From positions 75,129,001 to 75,193,000 of the forward strand of contig CM060831.1 of the NCBI GenBank assembly GCA_030762175.1: a DNA stretch of 64,000 bases. The letters are read 5' to 3'. Numbering within the stretch: the first letter of the stretch is position 1; each line of letters opens with the position of its first letter. Of the stretch, positions 33,985 to 45,590 are shown one piece after another. Source of the stretch: Metallyticus violacea (taxonomy: Eukaryota > Arthropoda > Insecta > Mantodea > Metallyticidae). The notes under the pieces were generated by a model, which ran no database searches, had not been told where the DNA came from, and saw only the letters and a list, made by a program, of their open reading frames with translations. Position numbers and translations under genes: made by a program.

Positions 33985-35560
33985 AAGACTCTTTAGATTG
34001 TCTGTCTCGTATCAATACCGCTATGTTTCGCAATAATGTCAACAACAGTAGCCATATCCTCGCAAGTAAGACTTGATTTGAGGCAACCAGTGTTTCCAAT
34101 ATGAGGCTCTTGAAATGACCCTAAGGTAATGAAGTGATATCCGGGCACCATGGGGCCAGACTGCAGGACCTCCTCTTCCAATCCTGCGATCAAGAATCAT
34201 GTTGATAAGATAGTACCGCACGTTCATGCTGAAATGTGGAGGAGCCCCATCATGCTGGAATCACATTTGGCGTGATATGCCAAGAGAGACGCTTTACAGA
34301 AAGACGGGGAGTATGTGGATTAAGAACTGGAGATACAAGTACCCATTAAGCAGAGGAAGAAGGGATGAACCAATAAAATGCTCATGAACTATGGCATCCC
34401 TCAACCTCTGTTGTTAACTTGTTTCCATTACACATAACGATTGTCATAGTCCCTCACATGGCTATTTTTAATTTAGAATTAGCTGTCTCTAGCCAACGCG
34501 TCCAGGATGTTCGCCATGATGCTCTAAGATCGAGTTAAAAACCGTATCAGAACTGCACCTTCAGAAAATGAAATGAGTGGAGCTGTTCCTCTTGCAATAC
34601 CCACCACACACTACTACTATTCCTGTCCACCGCATCTGCTGTTGCACGGATACTGGTTTCAGGATTAGCCTGAAGTTATCAAGTATCTTTTGTTCGAAGC
34701 CTGGAGTTCGACGTGTTCTATTTGCACCAGCATCCGGTCTATTCACTGACAGGGATCCAGTTTCTCTCAGGCGCTGCTGGATAGACCGAATACTAGTGCT
34801 GCAATCAGGTGAGCTGCTGAAAAGAATCTCTTGCTGCTAGTCTCCGTGCCCGAACGCCGGCGGAGAGAGCCGAAGGTAGTGACTAACACCGCTATTAGAT
34901 AATAACGCTTCAGAACCAACGGCGCAACGGCACAGCGTAATAGCATTGTGCTACACTTGTGATGGTAGAATAGAGGGTTCAAACATTACCACCTCATGCT
35001 TTTTTCTGCTGGAGTTAAAGGTGATTTGCCACAATTACAATGATTTACTCTCTGAATTAGTTGCGAATTAAGAGTTGAGAATTAGACCAGTTTGCCACAA
35101 TTATAATGATTTACTCGCTAAATCACTAGGTCCACCGGTTTCTACGATTTGCCCGAGGTTAGCCGACAGATTAGGTTAGTGTGTGTGTGTGTATATATGA
35201 ATTAGTTGCGATTAGGAATAAGAGCACGTTTCCCACCGTTACAATATTTTACCAGCCTAATAATGGAGACTAGAAGCAAGAGATTCCTTCCTCCAGCAGA
35301 GCAAGAGATTCATCCAGCAGCAAGAGATTCTTTTCAGCAGCTCGATTCGATCCAGCTTGTAACGCCAAGTTGAACGATGAAAACGGCGTCTCCCTGGATA
35401 ACGTTCCCGGTATAGAACATTCTCCAGCTTCCCCATAAACAAAATGCATGTCTGCAAGCTAGGCAAACGAACAAATTTGATTCCTGTTTTTCCTGCAGAA
35501 TCTCTCAACATACTTGAATGACAATGGCAAGCGCTTTCTTACTGTGTACCTACAACATGC
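33985..35560 (-). pseudogene. DUF4817-type transposase relic split by a 533-bp insertion
   Basis: Minus-strand reading from right to left. LADMHFVYGEAGE and RYPGRRRFHRST lie near 35470-35360, the N-terminal region of this group. After the insertion (34811-35343) come IQQRLRETGSLSVNRPDAGA near 34780-34720 and NPETSIRATADAVDRNSSSV near 34670-34615. Next are RDAIVHEHFIGSSLLPLLNG near 34400-34340, then FQHDGAPPHFSMNVRYYL with the second catalytic Asp near 34250-34200. IGRGGPAVWP and, in another frame, CPDITSLP and ILETLVASN follow at 34190-34090. The Asp expected after SPDLTSL is missing. Several frame changes are visible. The family resembles insect DUF4817 transposases; terminal repeats were not identified. 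Confidence 0.8.
34811..35343. mobile_element. 533-bp element with inverted ends inserted in a transposase relic
   Basis: The left end (34811-34838, GAGCTGCTGAAAAGAATCTC then TTGCTGCT) is a perfect inverse of the right end (35316-35343). Inside the right end the GAATCTCTTGCT motif is repeated about three times with small changes before AGTCTCC, which also follows the left end. The interior has no ORF. It has an imperfect direct duplication (GCCACAATTA[C/T]AATGATTTAC at about 35030 and 35095) and a short (GT)n run near 35178-35192. The flanks are the two halves of the DUF4817-type relic, so it behaves as a MITE-like insertion. I could not define a target-site duplication. Confidence 0.75.
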
Positions 35561-35769
35561 GCAGGAGCTCCACGCGTAGGGCGTATAATGAACCATGCAT
35601 TGAACTCCCTATACCTATTTCTCCTACATTCACGACTAGGAGTAATGAATTGTGTGCCTTCAGCGCCTGTAAGCACTGCAGGATATTAAACATGTGCACA
35701 GGGGACCTACAAAATAATAAAATTTTGCTTTGTGAAATAATAGAAACGAAAAAGAAGAAAAAAAGGAAA
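35561..35769. other. Possible 5' leader of the DUF4817-type relic
   Basis: A 101-codon plus frame (35518-35823) and a 78-codon minus frame overlap here. The A/G-rich run at 35748-35778 produces a Lys-rich tail in one and a Phe-rich start in the other, so neither is credible. It is adjacent to the relic and may be its untranslated end. Confidence 0.35.
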
Positions 35770-35850
35770 AATAAAAAAGTCGACATGGTACTCGAACCGC
35801 GTTCATTTTGTTTGCTTAGCTAACACCGCACTAAGCTAATTTCATGATGA
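35770..35850 (-). repeat. tRNA-like sequence
   Basis: On the minus strand an A-box-like TAGCTTAGTGCGG (35838-35826) is followed by a B-box-like GGTTCGAGTACC (35798-35787), with spacing close to that of a tRNA gene. The acceptor stem is not convincing. Either a decayed tRNA or a SINE head. Confidence 0.45.
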
Positions 35851-37549
35851 ATGAATCCCAGAAAACCCGCTATACTATCAGTGGCGTGATACCCTTGCTT
35901 GAAGCGAATTTTGCCAAAACATCAATGCGCATATCTTTCACATAAGCTCTCATAATTATTGGTAACAAAAGTTTTTCCAACTAAGTGATTGAAAATGAAC
36001 TTTTTAGACCATTAATCAGAATCATTCTTTCCTTTAATGCCAACTTATCACTACCTACATCCAGCGTATATCACAATTTCCAAATATGTTAGCACTTTGG
36101 CCCCAAATAGTTCAAAACATTTATCTTTATTCTCTTTGATATCCTTGAAAGTTGTGCAGTATGAAACATCTTATAGCCTGTGTTAGTCATTCTAATATCT
36201 GCTTGTTTAAAAGAAAAATACAAGTATTTTTGATTGAATTCATCTTTTAAAGAACACATGTATTCATTGATTATTTTAGCAAGCAGCAGATTAAGTTTCT
36301 CATATTGGATTAAAAGATATGACTTATTAGTTTTCTTTGTTAAAAATATTGCACGCTTTTATTAAATACCATACATATTAAATGTAGTGTAGGTTTGTAC
36401 ATTATTTATTGTATATTTTATCATTGCAGACACTTTGAGAAAATTGAAATACTTGTATAGAAATATTATTTTGAATGAATGAAATGAAATGATAATGCAA
36501 TGACAATTTATACTGATCTCTTAACCACAAACCTAGTTACATTAATACGAAAGCATAAATAATACTTGCCCTTTTAACAGCAAACTGCGACTGCCTATCC
36601 TGAACAACCATCAGCGCGGAAATGTCTGCTATTATGACAGCAATATTTTCGGATACGTCAATGCTACTTTTTCTAGTCTTAAAGAATGAAATGCCAACTT
36701 AAGTAAAGCAAGGTAAATGCAATATTTTATGGAGGAAAATTGTCTCTAAAATATATTCCAAGCAGAAGTTCTGCTTTAAAGGGTTTTGCAGCGGTTTTTT
36801 TTTTCGTGGTTGTATGATCACATTCAACACGTTTTCACGTACAAAAAAGTATGTTTACGCGTATAGCAAATTGCCAATTAGAGCTACACATACATGAAGC
36901 ATAATTAAAATGATATTACTCTAAAGGTTTTCTGAGAGAGGACGGGTTAATAATGTTCAACACAGCCGATCAGGGTCAACAGAAGCAATTTCGTGGCTTA
37001 TTTAATTTAAAACAACTGTTTCAAATACCTGTGTATCTGCTCGTTTTTGAGACTGTTTATGTACTCTGTTTATCATCAATGAATTAAAAAAATATATCAT
37101 AATGAGTTCGCTGCGCGACATCGATTCTTCATTAAATTAGTTCCTAATTAAATTTTACAGCTTCAAAGAAACCCCGCGTACTTTAATTCTGAAAAATAAA
37201 ATATTAATTGTCATTGTTATTATTTGAAAATTGCCTGGGGTGAAGTTCAGTAACTGAGCTTTAGAAACATTATCTGCGACATTAAAATGGTCCTTGACGT
37301 GTACTTTCATTTTATATTTGCACAGCGATAGTATCTTGCTGAAAAATGCGCCACTTCTCTCCGTTTTCATCAACATCATTGACAATCAACTACAGCTGGA
37401 TGAAATCTTTCTTTATAGCTTTAGAGAATCAGTACGGAAATGCTTAGAGTAGACGTATTCTGTGTACTTTATCTGTTATAATAAGACTAAGAATTAGATG
37501 ACGGACTAATGTTTTTTTTATACTTGTTATTAGCGCGCTGGATTTGTAG
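35851..37549. other. AT-rich stretch, nothing recognised
   Basis: Only chance frames (for example minus 37155-37385, 76 codons). No repeats of note. Confidence 0.6.
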
Positions 37550-37748
37550 TTTTTTTTAATGGGGTTTAAGGCTGTTTTTACTACTGAGGCATCACAGGCA
37601 GTGACACTGATGATGCTTGGGAGGAAATGATATAGGGAAAGAATTTTTTAAGGAAGGAAACGTTCCAGAACTAAGTTTAGGGCACCTCCCCGGCATTTGC
37701 CATTTATGAGGACAGAGGAAAACCTGGAAAAAAACCTCAGCCGGGGAG
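37550..37748 (-). repeat. tRNA-derived SINE, family 2, copy 2 (inverted, 5' truncated)
   Basis: Carries the family-2 body in reverse (ACTACTGAGGCATCACAGGC, GGCATTTGCCATTTATGAGG, ACAGAGGAAAACCTGG) and stops at CTCAGCCGGGGAGT, without the tRNA-like head seen at 11461. Confidence 0.85.
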
Positions 37749-40200
37749 TTTATCGTTGTTTACCAGAGCATAACATGCTAATGGCAAAATTACAAGGTTT
37801 TCATCCGTTCAATACATTTATTTATTTTTTTATTATGCATTTTTCATCACATAAAATGGCTACTTATTATACCTTGACTTTTGTAATTTAAAACATTTTC
37901 AATAAATGATACTTTGTGTGTTGGTTGGGAACAATTTAAAATTTAACTATCTGATATTCAAATAATTCTAAGGTGAAAATGATCTATGTGTACTAATTTT
38001 ATTATTACCCCCTATATAAGGTAAGGCATATTTAGTAGATCCACCAAGCTGCAGTTTTTAATTTTGCATATCCTAAGTAAAACGGTTTATGCATGAAATG
38101 CATGTTAAAGGAAATGGATTTTTCACATTTTTCCAATTCTTCTTTCACACTTTTACCGTTTTTCATGAAGCAGGACTTCTGCAAGGTTTTGTCTCAGATA
38201 TTTTTTCCGTGAAGCAGAACGAGCTCTTCTGCAAATGAAATTGCTGGTATAATAACCGGGAAAAACACTTTTCGGGGTATTTCAGGCAAAATGAACTTTT
38301 CCAAGCCACTAGTCTGGAATTTGTCTATACACCTTTCTTTCCGTATACTTGAGACCCGAGAAAGCTAAGAAATTAATTCATTTCTATGAGACAATTTTGA
38401 TGACCTTTAGCTTTTTACCTTGAACATTCTAAGACTAGCTATTATCATACTAGGGTTTACTCACATGCTGAAAAGGAGACTTTTATAACGAGTTGGATAA
38501 ATCTTTTCGATACAAGGTTATGGTGCAGTGTGTGCTTTGCGGTTTCTTTTGACTGCCGCAACATATAAAGAACGTGCAACTATAAAACATTTAGAAATCA
38601 TTGATTCTGGCTGGCTATGGGAGAAATTTGTTGTTAGTCACTTTCATATAGCAAAGTATCAAAATTTGAAGATTGAAAATAGAAAAGTTATCTATACAGA
38701 GTGAGGTAAAAGTCGCTTTTCCTAATCCTAATTCTAGAATACATTTCTAGCATCATATCTATTATGTATGCCGATAAATAAGTGAAACAACATTAGAAAT
38801 CAATAAAAATATTTGAAATAGCAATTATCAGATTTTTTATTAACCTATTAAATTAATTCTGTATTTCAATATTGCGATTTAGCTTAATTCATAACGGGAG
38901 AGCTGCAAAATTGACCACCGTTTCACGTATTAATCTCCAAATGACTTTCTATCCATGGCAAGAAATGTATCGTAAAAGTGTTTAAATTCTAATTATGGTG
39001 TTTAAATTCAATCAATAGTGCTAGAAAGTTCACGGCCTTGAAATTGTTAAAATATGCATGTAAATATACCCTTAAAATTATACCAAGAAATATCACTTTG
39101 AATATGCTTCTTAACAATAGACGTGGCAAGTTAACCTATAAATCCCTTAGAGATTGAAGCATGAATGTTCCTTTGCCATATTGCAGTTTGCAACCAAAAA
39201 AACTATGTATGTTGTTTCTCAAAACACTTTTGTAATGTGGAAAACTTTCTCTAAATTAGTCATGTTTAAGTGCTTTTAACCCTTTTCTTAATGTGATACA
39301 TGGGTTTCCCCCAAGAATGTCCGAAATACGGCACATCAATTGATAGCCAAAATCCTTTGAAGCTATATTATTATTCTGTAGTGATAATTTTTGTGTTCGT
39401 AATGGAACTCAGATTAGATTCACTTCTTAAAATGGCTTATATCACATTTAAGGGAGTTCCATCAATTTCTAACAAAAAGCAACGAACCATCGAGTTAAAA
39501 CTGTGTTTGTCGAACAAGAATATCACACACTGCCGACCTAAACAACTGCTCTCTTGTTGTGGATTTAAGAGAAACACTACCTTTAAAGCTTACCATGTTT
39601 GATATGTTACCGCATTAATAACAAATAAAGAAAACTGGCCCTATTTAACACCAGAAAATCATAATAATTTTAAAGAAACCATACTTAATGCTTCATAAAT
39701 AAGTTAGCAATTGTAATTTGCGAAATATAAGACAGATAGTTATGCCATATTGCTTACGGCATTTACTGGGAAAATGCCCGCAGAATCAGAACTTTCCTTG
39801 ACAGAAAGGAAAAAGAACTAATTTGGTAGCTTGCTTTTTGTAAATCTGACATTACGATAATGTAGCAAAGTCTTAATATATTTTCTTCGGGCATATGTTG
39901 TTGGATGTGACTAAGAAATATATTTTTTTTAACTAGACTTTGACTGTCCTTAATGGAATATCAGCTTGATGAAACTTCCATATTAATAGTAAAAGTAAAA
40001 AATTCAAACTTGCTTTAGAATAATAGGGGAGAGTGAATATAAACATAATTAGGAGATATGTGAATGCTTGAAAGCTATTATCCTGCGAAAAGCCATGTAA
40101 AGTGCGTTGACTTTTAGAGCTGAAATCGGACCAAGAGGAAGACAATTACGGCACAGTGTGCTGACGTCATGGTTACACCATCAGTAAAAAACGCAATAGA
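37749..40200. other. AT-rich stretch, nothing recognised
   Basis: The largest frame is 100 codons (plus 39300-39602), Lys/Ser/Leu-rich, without a domain. No repeat structure. Confidence 0.6.
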
Positions 40201-40434
40201 TTTTTTTAATAGTGTTTAACACCCGTTTTTACTACTGAGGCACCACAGGCGATGGCCACTGATGATACATGAGATGAAATGATATATTGGGAAAGGATTT
40301 TTTAAGGAAGGAAACTTTCCAAGCCTAAATGTAGGTACCTCTCCGGCATTTGCCATTTATGAAGACTGAGGAAAACCTGGAAAAATCCTCAGTCAGGGAG
40401 TCCGCGCCTTAACGACCTCAGCCACCCGTGACGG
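40201..40434 (-). repeat. tRNA-derived SINE, family 2, copy 3 (inverted)
   Basis: The tail AATAGTGTTTAACACCCGTT is followed by ACTACTGAGGCACCACAGGC, CATGAGATGAAATGATATAT and GGCATTTGCCATTTATGAAG. It ends in GTCCGCGCCTTAACGACCTC, the part next to the tRNA-like head. The B box itself appears deleted. Confidence 0.88.
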
Positions 40435-40943
40435 CAATGCACTAGATAGCAGCATATAGCAGGAGGGGTAAAACTGGAAAAATGAAAAGTGTTAGTCAAT
40501 TCATGCAGCTAACCACCCACCCAAACACGCACACACACAAAGCTAAGGTTAAACATAATGAATCCTAGAAATCAGAGGACCCAGTTGGTAATGACAGAAT
40601 TATATAGCGGTTGGCAACTCTGACAAGTTCACCGAAAGTGATGCTAATAGGAAAATGGAAAACATACGAACATATTCATGTGGAATTTTGCTGTATGTCT
40701 AAGGGCCGTTGCGTGGTATCTGTGAACAACATCGTGCTCCAAGTGCACTCATTCTTTTGTTAATACATCGTGCTGTAATAATGCCTCCCATTAACCCAAC
40801 CTCCTGCATTTTCGGAAGTTTCAATAATTCAGGTCATCAGTAAATAAATAGACTAATTCTACTATCTATACATTGCTAAACTAATTTCCTTATTTTCTTT
40901 TCCCTTTATGTTTTGCTATGTTAATACTTCAAATAAAAACAAA
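40435..40943. other. Gap between SINEs
   Basis: No gene or repeat recognised between the family-2 copy and the family-1 copy. Confidence 0.6.
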
Positions 40944-41204
40944 GGATAGTGTAGTGCTAACCATACTTGCCTCCTAAACCCAAGATCGCGGGTTCAAACC
41001 TGGCCAGGATCGATGGATTTTTCGGGCGTAAAAATCCTAAGTATGGCTTCCTTTGGATGTAAAGCCGTGTCGTACATTTACGGCACAAAAAGAACCTCAA
41101 AAGAAGAGGCCTCTAAGCAAAAATTTTCGGCCGTTTCACTCCCTGAATTGAATGGGACGCTGATGACCTGAGACGTTAGAGAGCGTTCATAAATAACCAC
41201 ATAA
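40944..41204 (+). repeat. tRNA-derived SINE, family 1, copy 5
   Basis: The head keeps the B box (GGTTCAAACCTGG, near 40991) but its first bases are missing (it begins GGATAGTGTAGTGCTAACCA). The body matches 26074-26365 with small deletions around TTCCTTTGGATGTAAAGCCG and ACGGCACAAAAAGAACC. It ends near AAATAACCACAT followed by a run of A. Confidence 0.9.
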
Positions 41205-41299
41205 AAAAAAAGCAAATACTAACAGACATTAAGTTTCGCTTCTTTTTTCATGAAATAATTATTTGTCGTAAATGAAATTTATTTTGCATGTATATGTTT

Positions 41300-41552
41300 T
41301 ATTAATAGTGTTAAACGCTCCTTTTTACTGCTGAGTCTTCATAAGTGGCCGACACTGTGACATATGAGATGAAAAGACAAATTGGAAAAGGATTATTTTT
41401 AAAGAAAGAAGCGTTTCTTGCCTCTCTAGCATTTGTCAATTATGAGGACTGGGAAAAACGTGGAGGGAAAAAAAAAAACATTTCCTTAAAGGAATCTATC
41501 CCCATACCTCACTAGACTGTATGTTAACTATCTCGCCACCCTCATCTGTGAC
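41300..41552 (-). repeat. tRNA-derived SINE, family 2, copy 4 (inverted, most diverged)
   Basis: TAATAGTGTTAAACGCTCCT, ACTGCTGAGTCTTCATAAGT and CATTTGTCAATTATGAGGAC are recognisable but more altered than in the other copies. The part near the head is rearranged around a run of A at 41470-41480. Confidence 0.75.
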
Positions 41553-43454
41553 ACACACACACATAGTTTATGTACATGTATTTTTTAATCTTAATTCTAG
41601 TTGGCCGATATCCATTTCAAAGCATTGTGGATAACGTTCAAATACAGTCCAAATGCTCATTTCGCCTGAAATCGCTGCAAATACTTCAGTTCTTGAAAAT
41701 ATCTTACTTTGGCTTTGTACACTAGTGACTGGGTAAACTCCCAAGATAATAGATGTAAAATTATGTGAATGGAATGACCATATTCCAGCTGAACTCTGCG
41801 TAGCCATCTGTCGGTTGAGGTATTCGCTCATATCCAAGAAAAATGAGGTGATGCTCAAAGACAATGCTGTTTATAACGTTCGAGTAACTCTGTTGCATTT
41901 TTGCCTGTGTAAAACCGTGCACTAACAATAGTCATTCATTGTTTATAAACAGAATTCAGTTGAAATGGTTTAAAATTAATAATAACATAAAATCATCAAT
42001 GTTTTAGGAATTAACTTTATGATACAGTACTTTGAAATGGATGATAGTCACATTGAAATAAGATTAAATATACTACGCCTATTTTATTAATTTATTACCT
42101 ATCATTATTTCATGAAAATGGATAAAAATATGTGTCCACATTTCCTTTCTTACATTCAATGTTCTCATGTGCTACACGAAACAGTAATCTATTATCTGTG
42201 GATAATAAGAAGACTCAAGGGAATGAAATCTGGCCAATCCTGTGAATATACCATATAAGCTTCAAAATATTGAAAACATAATATTGTTTAAAGCTGGCAG
42301 GATTACCGTGAACTACAAGGCAATAATTTCAAATGTTGTAGAGCAGTTTTGGTTCAGAGATTTGAGATATAGGTGACCGTCAGAAAATACACTAAGTGAA
42401 TAGAAATTATATTCTTGAACTATCAAACATTATGACAAGGTTCTATTTTGTCTTTTTTGCATTTTGCTGCCTATTTCATACTATTTTGTCTATTTTTTTT
42501 TTTTTTTTGCCTGTTTTGTAATTATCTTCTTTTATTTGCAAAATTTTTACTGTGGTTTAATGCTTCATTGGCGGGAACAAGAATAATTGTTTGTTCTAAC
42601 GCAGCTGTTGCAAATTTTTTGCACGAATATCATTTTGTACAGGAAATGCTTTATGGCTAACAATGTAAAAATCTCGCCTAGGACAAAGGGACGCCTACAA
42701 AGACAACACTTAAGCAACACTGACGCGATAAGAAGAACTTTTAAATGCCACGTAACGACAATGAGATTACCATACCTGATTAGCAATCGTAAATTTTCAT
42801 TGAAATTAGAGTTTTAACTACCTTAGAATGTATGGCGGCATTATTTGTTATACTTTGCTTTCATAATCTGCGGATAAGCAGAAAAATCAGCAGTTTACTA
42901 AAATATAGCACATTTTTGTCTTCTGACAGACGACAAAATTTCAGTGTTAATAATCTGAATAAATTCCTTTAGTTAAATGTAATGAATAATAAACAACATT
43001 TTAAGGGTAAGTCTAGTACTTTTGAAGTTTCTCTTTAAAAATAATATTGCTTTAAAACATATAAGAATAATTATTTTAATTATTTTATTTCTATACAAAA
43101 AAGGAATGTATATAATTTCAAGTTTCTAAAAATTTAGAGCAGCTATTAATTTTGATACTGAATGATAAGTGCGTTAATTTTTTTAGTTATGATATTTATT
43201 CTATCTATATTGCATATTAATAACTTTTTAGTACTTGAAAATTCAATTTCTACTTACAATTCAGTATTAAAATGAAATGGGATACGAATTTGCCCGAAAA
43301 TGTTTTTAAATCAGCTTCACAAACGAGAAAAATGTTCATTTTCAATAGCTCAAAATTAGTATTTTGAAGATTTAACAGTATAAAAATACTACCTTTTTGG
43401 GCTAAGAATATATCATTACGACAATGGTAAAATTATTATTTTATCGCTTTATAT
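41553..43454. other. AT-rich stretch with one unplaced open frame
   Basis: A 98-codon minus-strand frame (41568-41864) has a balanced, non-repetitive composition (segments SHNFTSIILGVYPVTSVQSQ and EMSIWTVFERYPQCFEMD). It is not recognised; it could be a repeat fragment or an exon. A T run lies at 42492-42508. The frames at 42448-42817 overlap on both strands and look like chance. Confidence 0.45.
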
Positions 43455-43530
43455 AGCTCTATGTGGTTCAATGGAATAAGGCGGTAGACCGGTTTCGAAG
43501 TTTGTAGGTTCAGGACCTGAGGAGTAGGTT
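43455..43530 (+). repeat. tRNA-like sequence
   Basis: An A-box-like TGTGGTTCAATGGAATAAGG at 43462-43481 and a B-box-like AGGTTCAGGACCT at 43507-43519 are spaced roughly as in a tRNA gene. The stems pair poorly. Likely a SINE head or tRNA pseudogene. Confidence 0.4.
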
Positions 43531-43894
43531 TGTTTATTGACTTAATTTTAATTTGAAGTATATTTATAAATACGATGCATTAGTAAAAAAGAAGTAATGA
43601 TAAAGACTAGAAATCGGAACATACTTCTTTTTATCTTCATGACTGCGCTTAAAAGACATGTTCCAGAGCTTCTGCCATTGCTGCTGTTCTTTCGAATGTA
43701 CACTTCAGTAGCTTCATTAATCCTTTATTAACTTATAGTTTGAAAAGGCCGAACATAAGATTCCCTATCTGAAATATTTTGTTTATGTAACCTCTATAGT
43801 CTCTAAAATTACTATTATGTAGATCATTATATTCTGTATAAACCGAAACTTAAAAATTTACAATTAATACAATCTAGAGGCTGAGCAATGCTTG

Positions 43895-44035
43895 ACGCAA
43901 CCGCGGGACCAGCCGGCACCGCTATGTCGGCGGTGGCTTGGAGGCTTTAATGTGAGTTGAAATCTTGTGCAAGTAGCACACCGCCGACACGACAGCCAGC
44001 CTCGCCGGCTGCCGCACGCCGCGAAACCGGCTGCA
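43895..44035. repeat. GC-rich foldback patch
   Basis: About 140 bases are strongly GC-rich in an AT-rich setting. TGTCGGCGGTG (43925-43935) is a perfect inverse of CACCGCCGACA (43979-43989). Outside it, AGCCGGC (43911-43917) is the inverse of GCCGGCT (44004-44010). Together they can form a long imperfect hairpin. A short (TA)n run (44042-44056) follows immediately. The minus-strand frames here (43922-44135) overlap in two frames and are not convincing genes. Confidence 0.7.
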
Positions 44036-44056
44036 TGAAGCATATATATATATATA

Positions 44057-45590
44057 GTCCCAAATACATGACCTTTCGGGCTTTATTAATAAAGGATATT
44101 TTCTGAAAGAAACTCTCTCCATCTAATTTTTGCAAGTTAATTATTTTTTATATTCAGTAAAAATATGTGCAGGATAAAAATACCTTCGGCGTTAAATACA
44201 CAAACTTTTTCTTTTAATTAGAAATTCAGCTGCTCTTATGCGTTGTGGGGAATAGTGGTCTCACAAAAGCAATAAATTGCCCATTCAAGAATTGCAAGCA
44301 CAACGATGAATGCCTACGCTTGTATATAAATGGACATGTCAGCACTCAGAAAGGTATTGGTTGTCCTTTGTCAATGAAAAAGAGTTTTCACGATCCTGTC
44401 ACCAACGGCAAAGTGGTTTCATGTTTTCATCCGCTATTAACGTTTTACTCCTCTACAAGAATCATTATGAAAACGTTTCACGTAAAAAGCCATTACACTT
44501 GGTCAACCACGGTACTTAATGCCTGGCAGTCATTTTGAAATTGGGCACAAGTGCACCCTCTTGGAGTTCAACAGTTGTGAGGAGTATAAAATCCAATTTG
44601 TATTTAAGGTTCGGCCTCTGTGATCGATCTTCCATTCTGTGAAATGAACGAAATAAATTGCTTTTTCAGATAGCTGTAATTTACTGAATGTGTTCTGCAG
44701 AAAACGATAAAATACTATTAGTATGACAGCTGATACAAAGTAACATGTCATCCAGAGAAAATCTGTGAGCGTTAAAGGGGAAAAAGTGACAAAGATGAGG
44801 CAAAGGTCCATTCTCGTGTTATTTATGCTTCTGTCCTTTTGACAGATTTCTTCCACGTTGTTTTTTCCATTTTCTTTTGTCTTTCATTCAATTATTCGTA
44901 TCACATTTATTCTTGTTTTCTTCAATATAAACCTCAGATACTATGGTCTTTAAATTAATGAAGGTATTATTAATTTTAAGTTGCCTCAACATTTAATAAA
45001 ACATTCAAGCACTTAAAGGGTTTCTCTATCCACATAATTTACCAATGTTAAACCCAACTTTAATCGCAGTATCCGAAGTGACAGTTGTCATAACTGATGA
45101 CACTAAGATCAAGGAAGTAAGTTTGCCGGCCTGCAGATTTGTGAACTTCCTTAGCGAAATACTCAAGTGCTTCATCGATTGAAATTTTGGGAAGGCTTCA
45201 TATCTGTTCACAAGTACCTAGGCAATAGAAGACCAACAATTGGATAGCAACATATGAGGGTGCTCTTAAAGATTTTTGGCCTTGACCATAGGTGCCCATA
45301 CAATTGTTTTTTTAAGTTGTACTTCTCTTGTACTTCATTTGGAATATCAAGTAATTGTTTCAAATATTATTTTACTAAAAGGTTTCTAAAGCAGCTAATA
45401 CTATCGAGTATCATGCAGTAATAAAGTTCTTTTAAACGAGGTTTAACAACAAATTAAATATAGAAAAGTTATAAAATATATGGGGAATTAATTACAACGT
45501 TTTCAAGTATTAAAACTGGGCTACTGAATTTTTACTTGGCCATAACAGCCTTGCAGATGACCCATGACCCACAAGAAGGATGTTCAAAAA
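44057..45590. other. Stretch without a recognisable gene
   Basis: A 97-codon plus frame (44245-44538), with CPFKNCKHNDECLRLY, and a 108-codon minus frame (44530-44856) are the longest. Neither matches a family I know. No RNA gene or tandem repeat. Confidence 0.5.

Noticed and set aside
43922..44135. Two overlapping minus frames in the GC-rich patch
   Set aside because: Different frames of the same DNA. The foldback structure explains the patch better than a gene.
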